From Trifolium pratense (taxonomy: Eukaryota; Streptophyta; Magnoliopsida; Fabales; Fabaceae): DNA of 64,000 nt. The DNA is taken from the NCBI RefSeq assembly GCF_020283565.1, contig NC_060064.1:4734001-4798000 (forward strand). The letters are read 5' to 3'. The translations under genes were made by a program, and so were the position numbers. Below are positions 55,554 through 64,000 of this stretch, one piece after another. How positions within the stretch are numbered: position 1 is the first letter of the stretch; the number at the start of each line of letters is the position of its first letter. Under the pieces are notes generated by a model. The model was not told the origin of the DNA, did no database searches, and saw only the letters and a program-made list of their open reading frames with translations.

Positions 55554-58500
55554 ATGGCGGAAACGAAGGAAGAGAGTAAATCTAACGAAGAGAGTGTGAA
55601 ATTGTTCGTAGGTCAAGTACCTAAACACATGACTGAAGATGAATTACTTACATTGTTCAAAGAATTTGCTATAGTTGACGAAGTCAACATCATCAAAGAC
55701 AAAGCTACTCGCGCTTCTCGAGGTTCTTTATTTTTTCTTCTCTATTTCTCTTCAAATCTCGCATTCTCCGCTTATTCCCTTTTTCAACCCTAATTTTTCT
55801 GTTATTTTTTTTGTAGGTTGTTGTTTCGTGATTTGTCCTTCTAGAGATGAAGCTGATAAGGCCGTTAATGCCTGTCACAATAAGAAAACGTTACCCGGGG
55901 TGAGTTTAGTAATTTTAATCTGTTTCGGGAGTTAGTTCTGTTATCGGGTTTTTAATTTAATTTTTGTTTTGTTTTTATGTTGTTAGTTATTATTCTTTGA
56001 ATGTGATCCGTTTTTATTCAATTGAATTCAATGATTTTGTTATAAATAGCTTTGTGACGACTACTATAGCTTTTTACTTTTACTAGTAATGAATGTCTTA
56101 ATTGGTCTATATATACCTTTTGTCTAATTTTAGCAATTTATGTTTTTGTGCTTATTTACTATATTTGGGTAACACACTTCACTCACTCTTACTGTTTTTA
56201 ATGTCTTCCCCCCATACCCTAGTGTTTCACATTTTAGGTTATTTTGCTTCTTTTCTTATTGGTCACTCGTCCGAAGATATAAAGCATTATACATTGGACA
56301 TTACACTGATACGTAGACACCGGATAATAATTTAAGAAAACAAAGTGGTTAAATGTAATCATGTTTGTCGGTCGGCGTTGGACTTGGTAGGGAGGACCAC
56401 GGCTCGATTCCCCGCAACGCAACTGCTATCGGGACGGGGCTGGACTTGATGCCAAAACGGACCCCCGAACCAGATTAGGTGGTCCAGTGGGCCGAATACT
56501 AGTTGTGAAAAAAAAAAACTTGTTTGTCGGTATCGTGTCGGACAGCTGACATGTCTTCAATCCGAAGTGTAAGTACTACATAGGCTGGGTGGGACGAGTT
56601 TGTTATTTTGATGAAAAAGTGAAGCATTGTTGAGGAAATAAAGATGAAGGGGTAAATTTGCTAGACCTATTAAATTAGTGCATGAAACCTTGTCCAAGAA
56701 AATAGGGTGTTAAAGATTTTGCAAGTAGAAAATTCTAAAATTAAGTTTGGTGACAGAATTGTGGTATGGAAAATGTGGTGACACAATTGTTTGTTATTGT
56801 CATCCAGGAATCTGACTTCGGAGTTTCGGTTGGTCTAACAAAATTGTTTTGACAATTGGCTTTTATTTGTTTTTCGTTGCAATTTTAGGACTTTAGGACT
56901 CATGACCTAGTGATCTATGAATGACTTATATTATCTGACGAAAAATGCTAAAGTGTGCGAAAACTTTTTCGTTGAAACCGACGAATTAATGAATTATACT
57001 CTCTTAAAATATACGTTTAATGCACCTGGTCCTGGCTTGCTTTTTCAACATAATATGATCTCTTTTTCAACTTAAACTTTTTTTTCAATGGCTCAATTTA
57101 ATTTTTAATCAAAATAAAATTTAAATTAGTCTCTTACATTTTCATATTGGAGTAAATTAGTCTCCAAGACTCTAACTCATTATAATAGAGGGGCTAACCT
57201 ACTTGAGGTTGGTCGGTCACATCCCTCACGACATAAGATTGAAAGATCCAAACCTTCCTCTTCGGAGCGGAAGCGGACGTGGCCATTGACTTGAGACTTT
57301 GGAATGTGCCCCTCTCAAAGTTTAGGTTCGATTATCTCTGATGTTAATTTTGGTTGGCTAGTCCATACATAGCAAAGCTCTAACTTTAAATGGAATCACT
57401 GCAAGTGAACGATGAGATTAGTCCCCTTCAATTTGTCGGTTCTTGACCAGATACCGAACTTTTTTAAAAGAAAATAAAGGGACTAATTTATCCCAATATG
57501 AAAAAAAAAAAAAAAAAACTAAAGATGTTTACAATATTTCAAATATATATTTAAGTTTAGATTTTAATTATAAGTATCAAAAATATATTTAATTGTCTTA
57601 TTTATTTTATTTTAATTTTTAAAAACTCATAAGCATTGCTGCACAATGCACTAATTAATAAACACGTAAGTAAATATAATGGGTATCGTGCAATTTCGTC
57701 GAAGCCTGTCGCACCATTTAGCATCTCTCTTATCTGACAGGTGTCCATATATGCTCCATTTTTAGGATGTCACTAATATCCAAATTTTGGTTTCTGTGTG
57801 CATGATAAGTTTTGTTTGTTGATTCTTCGAGTAGTTGTGGTCCAAATATGCATAGAAAGCCGAATAACATTGAAAATTTTGATTTCTTGATTATCCAATC
57901 TAAGGCTTTCCGTAGAGCACTGAAGCGTTGATGTTATGAATTTTATTTCTTAATTACTATGTTATATCGTATCATTATTCTGGTTCTGATTGGAAATCCA
58001 TGTTTTTTGTTTCTAATTCAGGCATCTAGTCCATTGCAAGTGAAGTATGCAGATGGCGAGTTGGAAAGATTAGGTATGAAATATTTTTATTACTCATTTA
58101 AATAAATTGAAATATTTTTAATCAGCAAACAATTTTTGAGATTCATGTGCTGAAATTTTGTTGTTATATTGAAGACATGCCTTCATAAGTAATTATCTGT
58201 TGTCCTTGAATCCAGAACACAAACTCTTCATTGGCATGCTTCCAAAGAACGTTTCTGAAGTTGAAGTATCTGCACTTTTCTCCAAGTATGGAACTATAAA
58301 GGATTTACAAATTTTAAGAGGTTCTCAGCAGACAAGTAAAGGTGTGTTGATTTTGCAGCTTAATTCACTCTTTATTCTGTCAGGGTTTTAGCTTTTATTA
58401 ATCACAATTTACAAGGATTATTAATAGTTCTTTTGCCATGTTGTAGTAGGTTGTGCATTTTTGAAGTACGAAACCAAAGAACAAGCTCTTGCTGCTTTGG

Positions 58501-61500
58501 AGGCAATCAATGGAAAGCACAAAATGGAGGTGCGTGTTTATTAAAATCATCGCCTGAATTTTTAAATTTTAATCCTATTTTTATATTTTTTGTTGTAGCC
58601 AAGTTAATTGTGTAATATAGTGTATGTATTTAAAAATTTCATCTATTAGTACTTTATTAAAGGAGGGATGAAGAGAATTAGATCTAATGTATACCATTTA
58701 GCAATTTAGTGACACTACATGTAATTCTATTGATACAATGAGTGCAATTATAGCTGAAACGCTGACTAAGATGGCATGAGTGGGTTATTTTGGATTATAT
58801 AATATGCTTTTGGTTCCTTGTATCTGCTAGAATGGAAAAGTACATGCCTTTAAACTCGATTACAATTTCAGTTGTAAATGGTCTTTGCAGTATTTTGGAC
58901 CTTCAAGCGTCATTCAGCCACAATATCATGTTGGTGAGCGAAAGTGAACATTTAATCATGTTCAGGTTTCATTGTAGACCTGCAATTTTATTTCAATTTT
59001 GTATCCTTGTCTCAGATTGGAAACCTAATGGTGGGCTTGTTTCCCACATTGGCCTGTACAAGATAATGTTCCTTGCCTAAGCTTGACCCGTTGATCATTA
59101 TTTATATTACACAATCGAACTGAGTCCAAGCTTGGAAAGGGAAATTCAAGTTCTAGCTTGTTAAGCTTGTTGTTACATGTTTGCAATAAATCAGCCTGAG
59201 CTGAATAAATCTCGAGATTGGAATTGTTACCCATGCACAAACCCTTGTGCACTGTTTTGGTCAACATATATAATTATAATGTATGAAAAAGATAAGATAT
59301 ATGAATTAAAGCTCACGAGCTCGCAAAAATATGCCTGAATTGATTTGCACCAGCATCTTTTTATTTCACAACCACTGGAGTGGGATTTTCCAGAAAAATA
59401 CTTTCCCTCTTGGCGAACCAGTCTTGAAACAAAATTACTGCTGAAATTCTTAACTTCATCTAGACACTTTTTTTTATGTCTTTTGTTTTTATGACTTAAA
59501 AGTCATTATTGTCATTTGGTTTTTATGTTCTCTACACATACATGACAAAAGTTGAGTGATAGCGCTGACTTGACAAATATATTAATTCATACGAATTCAA
59601 CCTGATATTTATTTTGTTATGTATAGGGTTCAAGTGTTCCTTTAGTTGTCAAATGGGCTGATACTGAAAAGGAAAGACAAGCCCGAAGAGCTCAGAAAGC
59701 ACAGTCTCAAGCTTCAAATGTGGGACACGCTGATTCTCAGCATCCTTCATTGTTTGGAGCCATGCCTATGGGTTATGTTCCTCCATATAATGGTTATGGT
59801 TATCAGGTTTGTTCTATTAGACTGCTATAGCTTTTGTTTCCTCTTAATTTATTTATGCAGTTCTTCACCATATAATATTGTCATCCATTCAAAAATCATA
59901 AATATTTTTTAAGAGTGTAATGAATATGCACTGTCAGTGTAAGACAAACTTTGCACATGCATCCAATCACCATAAAATCATTTGGCACGTCACAACGCAG
60001 TTTAATAATAGTCATAAAATATAAAATTGATGTTGTTGATTCCCAATTCCGTGAGGGTGGTTCTCTCATCGCCGTCTATGAGTATGATGATTAATAATAG
60101 TCATCCAGTTCTTATTCTCTTTGTCTTTCACCCTCTGTTTGTGCTTACCTCTTTTCCTCCATTTACCTAAATAAAATAAAAGGAATAAAATAGAGGGAAG
60201 AACAATCTGGGTAGCAGGGCTAGCCCCACCCCACCCCACCACACACAACCCTCAATAGGAAATAAGCACCTTTTCTCATTCCTTAAAGAAGTCTCCATCA
60301 CTGTTGAAATTCACCACCGAGCGAATCAGAAATAGATTTTCTGACAAGGCATGGTTCGTGAATGTTTATAAATCCTATAGATAGAAAACAGGAAGGAGCC
60401 ATTATTTTGCGGCGGTAGCAGCAGGGAGAAAGGCCTGCAGAAGCCACACACAAAGCAAAGAGAGAGGAGCATGGAGGAGAGATGCAGATAAGGGTGTGAT
60501 GGGGAGGAAGATTAACAGATCGTGAGAGATTAGACAGTTATTTGTTATTTTAATTCATTTAAATTGATTTAATATGGCATGGCTGAAACATGAGTTTTGA
60601 TTGGATGACAATGTAAAAATAAGTTACCCTGTCAGTACATATTCTTTAATCTCTTTTTTAATTTATGTTAATTTCCATGACTAAACTATTGACGAGATAT
60701 TTGTGATAATAATTTTCTCTTGATAGGCTCCTGGAGGTTTTGGGCTCATGCCGTACCGCATGCCGCCAATGCAGAATCAACCCGGTTACCACAATATGAT
60801 GCCCCACATGAATCAAGGAAATGCATTGCGGCCTGATCTTGGCCCCAATATCAATCCTAGAAACTATCATGTGCCTCCTGCAAGTTATGTTGGATCTTAT
60901 CCTGCTGTGCCAGGTCTACAACATCCAATGGCATATCCTGGAGGAATGATTAGTCCAAGGCCTATGAATAGTCCTCCTGGTTCTGTTTCGCCTTCTGGTG
61001 GAAATGGCAACTCCGCTACATCATCAGGGTCCAGCAGAAATTCTGGCGGTGGTCAGATTGAAGGTTACTTATAATCTTACATGTGCTCGAGTTTAAATGA
61101 ATACATACAATGCACATTGATATATTTATATTTTTACCATAACTATTTTTTCCTTACAACAATAAATATTACTCTATCTTCAATTAGGACCACCTGGCGC
61201 GAATCTATTTATCTATCACATACCTCAAGAATTTGGAGATCAAGAGCTTGCTAATGCTTTTCAACCATTTGGTAGAGTTTTGAGTGCTAAAGTTTTTGTT
61301 GACAAAGCAACCGGAGTCAGCAAATGTTTTGGTAAACCTCTGCTCTTTTTAGTAATGAATTTGATGTAATTTGTGTGGAATCTATGTTTGATGAACTCTC
61401 ATTTGCAGGCTTTGTAAGCTATGATTCCCCAGAAGCTGCTCAATCTGCCATTAGTATGATGAATGGATACCAATTAGGAGGTAAGAAATTAAAGGTTCAG

Positions 61501-61536
61501 CATAAGAGGGACAACAAACCCGGTAAACCTTACTGA
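55554..61536 (+). CDS. three-RRM RNA-binding protein, RBP-DR1 / Bruno-like (CELF) type, 432 aa
   Basis: Nine exons: 55554-55722, 55817-55899, 58022-58073, 58216-58341, 58450-58529, 59627-59806, 60727-61063, 61188-61331 and 61409-61536, all GT/AG, 1299 nt. RRM1 starts near residue 17 (RNP2 LFVGQV, RNP1-like GCCFVICPS), RRM2 near 104 ([14 protein letters not shown]), and RRM3 near 348 (LFIYHI, GFVSYDS). A Gly/Pro/Met/Asn-rich linker of about 150 residues separates RRM2 and RRM3, the CELF/Bruno layout. Plant relatives RBP-DR1/BRN1 and BRN2 act in mRNA turnover, flowering and defence. It should bind U/G-rich 3' UTRs in nucleus and cytoplasm. No frame breaks; probably functional. Intron 2 is 2.1 kb because of SINE insertions. 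Confidence 0.95.
56373..56520 (+). repeat. SINE with target duplication in intron 2 of the RRM gene
   Basis: A 148-bp tRNA-derived SINE with B box GGCTCGATTCCCC and an 11-A tail. TGTTTGTCGGT is present at 56362-56372 and 56521-56531 as its target duplication. Its 3' part (CCCCGAACCAGATTA) recurs in the SINE at 63372. Confidence 0.85.
57190..57480 (+). repeat. possible old SINE in intron 2 of the RRM gene
   Basis: A B-box-like AGGTTCGATTATC near 57325 and a moderate GC rise suggest a worn tRNA-derived SINE. Ends are unclear. Confidence 0.3.
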
Positions 61537-62175
61537 TGAAAATGAACAATTGAGTTTTGTATAATTTACATTGTAATTCATGACAAGTCTAATGTTAATA
61601 CAATTTGTAATTTCTGTAACATTAAAGTTTATGTAGACATTGATTATTAATTTATTGATTTTTCCCTCACAATGCCTATTAATTGTATTATTCTTTTGAG
61701 TTTCATTCCAAGATCCAACCTAACCACCCTTGGTAAATGACTACTACCTAATCACACTTTTTTATTCTTTAGAGTAGAACTAATTCAAATCGTGTTATCA
61801 CATTCACATTAATGAATTTATATCTATTAAAACTATTTGATGTAAAGTCAATATGTAGAATTTCCAGAAAAATACGTAAGAATATACTCATTTGTCAAGA
61901 GCAACAAAAACCATGAAGTAGATGCATGACTTTGTGTCAAAAAAAAGAAAGTAAATGCATGACTATTTCAATCTCATTAGTCATAAATCATGAACTTACA
62001 ATGTGTGACACAAATGGTGCATGTTTCTCTCTTGACAGAAATATTCTCATTCCTAACAATTTGGTTTCTTAACCAATTGGTTGGGGTTTATTCTCAAACC
62101 GAACCGGTGGTTATGAAAAGATATGCGTTGAAATAGGTTAATCTCTTAAATAAATTTAAGCTATATTGAGTCAAT
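61537..62175. other. 3' flank of the RRM gene
   Basis: Probable 3' UTR in the first 100 bp, then AT-rich DNA with nothing recognised. Confidence 0.45.
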
Positions 62176-62909
62176 TAGGGGTGTACATGGATTGGGCAAA
62201 TTCGATCGATCCGGTCAAACCCACTCAATCCAACCCAAAAAAGTGGGACGGGTCGGGCTAGTGGGTGGATATGAATTTCAAAAATGGAAAACCTATAAAG
62301 AAAATCGGGTTTCGGGTAAAATCGGACCCAACAAAAAAAAAACCATTGACCCACTAGTGCTATGTATTTTGAAATAATTTTTATGAAAATACTAAAGATT
62401 TTGCCATCTGATTATTAAATATTTTTATATTGAAAATAAGTTATACTATTTTTTATGAAAATAAAAAGATTGAATAAGTTTTATAAACAAATATGATAAT
62501 TAATCGCACTATTCATCGTTTAGTCATTTGATATTAAAAAAAGTAAAAAAAAAACATTTGGATAACACACTATTCAATCCGTAAATTAGTGGATTTACAC
62601 AAAACATGAGTTATTATTTTTTATAGTGAAAAAAGTTACACTATTTTTTAAGAAAATAGAATGGTTGAGTTATTTTTATGAAAAAATATAATGATTCGAC
62701 ATTTAGATATTTAATATAAAAAAATAGAAAAATAATTTGGATAACCCACTACTCAACCCAATCCAACCCGGAATTTAGTGAATTTACCCAACCCGGCCCA
62801 ATGTTATAACGGGTGATTATTTTACTAGACCCAAACCGAAGTACACTATGTGGTTCGGGTTTTAGTTTTGGTCAAACTCAACCCAATCCGGCCCACGTAC
62901 ACGCCTATT
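62176..62909. mobile_element. MITE-like element with GGGTGTAC ends
   Basis: The left end TAGGGGTGTACATGGATTGG and the right end CCACGTACACGCCTA are imperfect inverted repeats, and both flanks carry ATTGAGT. Near each end are CAACCCA/CGGGT-rich stretches. The inside has repeated ATTTGGATAAC and TTACACTATTTTTTA-like blocks. No ORF of interest. Confidence 0.5.
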
Positions 62910-62998
62910 GAGTGGTTAGTTTATTTAGTTGCATATGAGATATACTAGTATAAAAAATGTCATTGTTCAAAAAATAAAAAGACATGAACGTCAAATAC

Positions 62999-63123
62999 TA
63001 CTCCGTCCCAAAATATAAGCAAAAAGTGGTCAACCAAAATGGATGTATTTGGACTAAATTTTTAACCAAATACATCCACTTTAGTTGACCACTTTTTGCT
63101 TATATTTTGGGACGGAGGGAGTA
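62999..63123. mobile_element. Stowaway MITE, 125 bp, near-perfect hairpin
   Basis: TACTCCGTCCCAAAATATAA at the left pairs with the inverse at the right (TTATATTTTGGGACGG then AGGGAGTA), and the arms continue through AGTGGTCAACC and AATGGATGTATTTGG to the centre. Confidence 0.88.
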
Positions 63124-63371
63124 CTTGTTTAAGTTTGTTTAAGACAGACATCATAGGATTAGCTGATGGCAATGGCAATAACCCACACGCTTAAGAGATT
63201 GTCTGTCTGCCACAAAAGTCAAGCATATTGATTATCATAAGTTTCATTGTTTTAAGAAACGAGTGGCCACCCACCAACCGTGGTCCCATTTTGTTTAAAT
63301 TTTCTCCCAACTCAACTCAATGAGCACCCATGTTTCACATTCAATGTCTACTCTCCTTTTAATTAATCAAT

Positions 63372-63529
63372 AGTTGGTTCGGTGATAATTGATGAAAAAT
63401 TTGATATGGAGGATTACAGTTCGATCATTCGCAACTGTAATCAGGAGGGAGTTGGAACAACTTAATGTTAGAACTGATCCCCGAACCAGATTAAGAAGTA
63501 CAATGGACTGGATACAGATGGTAAAAAAA
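63372..63529 (+). repeat. SINE, same family as 56373
   Basis: A-box-like TTGGTTCGGTGA, B box CAGTTCGATCATTCG, shared 3' part CCCCGAACCAGATTA and a short A tail at 63522-63528. Target duplication not seen. Confidence 0.7.
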
Positions 63530-64000
63530 TTGTAATTTGTCGTTTTTGACCTTCATTTTCATAATGCTAGAAGAAAAAATAACTCCAAACAGGGTGCTGT
63601 TGGGTAAAAAGTTTAGAAAAACATATGCTAGAAGAAAATTAACTTTTCACACAAAAATCTTCAAACCACATGATGAAAAGAGAAATGATTTCTGTTCCTT
63701 AAATTTAGATAACTTTTTGTGAACAAAAATTTAAGTGGTTATTTAAGTTTAGTGGATAATTAGTAAATACTGTATAACAATTGCTTAAATTCATTTATAA
63801 AAAAAAAAAAAAAACTGTTTAAACTCATTAACCATCAATATAACTTTATTAACCATAAATTTAAATGCGGTTAATCATATTTTTTAGGTGTTCAACTACA
63901 TGTAAGATTTGAACATGTGAAAATTATGAAAGATATAATAATCTATGAAAGATATATTTATTAAATTAATAAAATTCTAAGTATTTAAAGAGTATTAATC
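63530..64000. other. AT-rich DNA at the window end
   Basis: Only a 61-aa ORF without family features. Nothing recognised. Confidence 0.5.

Overview
The window is nuclear DNA of a flowering plant. Spliced genes with GT/AG introns, plant LTR retrotransposon families, tRNA-derived SINEs and abundant MITEs show this, and the repeat families point by recognition (not by a search) to a papilionoid legume of the Medicago/Trifolium/Pisum/Vicia type. It has two parts: a transposon-rich left half (1 to about 37,000) and a more gene-rich right half (about 37,600 to 61,500).

Left half. Bases 1-7252 are the 3' part of a Ty1/copia Sirevirus on the + strand: pol end, a separate env-like ORF, an antisense ORF, repeated polypurine tracts and a 3' LTR. 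It sits inside the gag gene of a Ty3/gypsy element on the - strand (7253-9375), whose 5' LTR ends 232 bp before the start codon of a YUCCA10/11-type flavin monooxygenase gene (9608-13735, 4 exons, 382 aa). A second gene of the same type lies at 31131-34773 (4 exons, 383 aa) with the same splice phases and identical lengths of exons 2 and 3, so the two are tandem paralogs. The 17.4 kb between them is almost all mobile DNA: a hAT-type element with an 8-bp target duplication (14881-15506), a Helitron-like end (17514), a complete and apparently very young Sirevirus (18062-26041; LTRs identical by eye, 5-bp target duplication, uninterrupted 1647-aa gag-pol), a 5'-truncated LINE with its target duplication (27363-28048), a 1.7-kb Mutator-like nonautonomous element (28179-29884) and a complete TRIM (30147-30488). 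MITEs, SINEs and TRIM pieces also fill the introns of both monooxygenase genes. A Helitron lies at 35955-36993.

Right half. Four spliced host genes and one tRNA gene follow: a small conserved plant protein, probably plastid-targeted (37614-39049, +); a short-chain dehydrogenase with a mitochondrial-type N-terminus (40975-42564, -); tRNA-Pro(AGG) (42949-43020, -); a 967-aa protein with C-terminal tandem BRCT domains (43249-47547, +); and a three-RRM RNA-binding protein of the RBP-DR1/Bruno-like type (55554-61536, +). From memory, the Arabidopsis homologues lie together around At4g03110-At4g03150, so this looks like conserved microsynteny.

How the genes work together. The paired monooxygenases would make the auxin indole-3-acetic acid from indole-3-pyruvate. 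The right-half genes have unrelated housekeeping or regulatory roles. I found no bacterial-type system, CRISPR array or rRNA. The most unusual element is the antisense ORF inside the left Sirevirus (5207-5572), which has its own TATA-like box, polyadenylation signal and A-tract and encodes two SUMO-interaction-like motifs.
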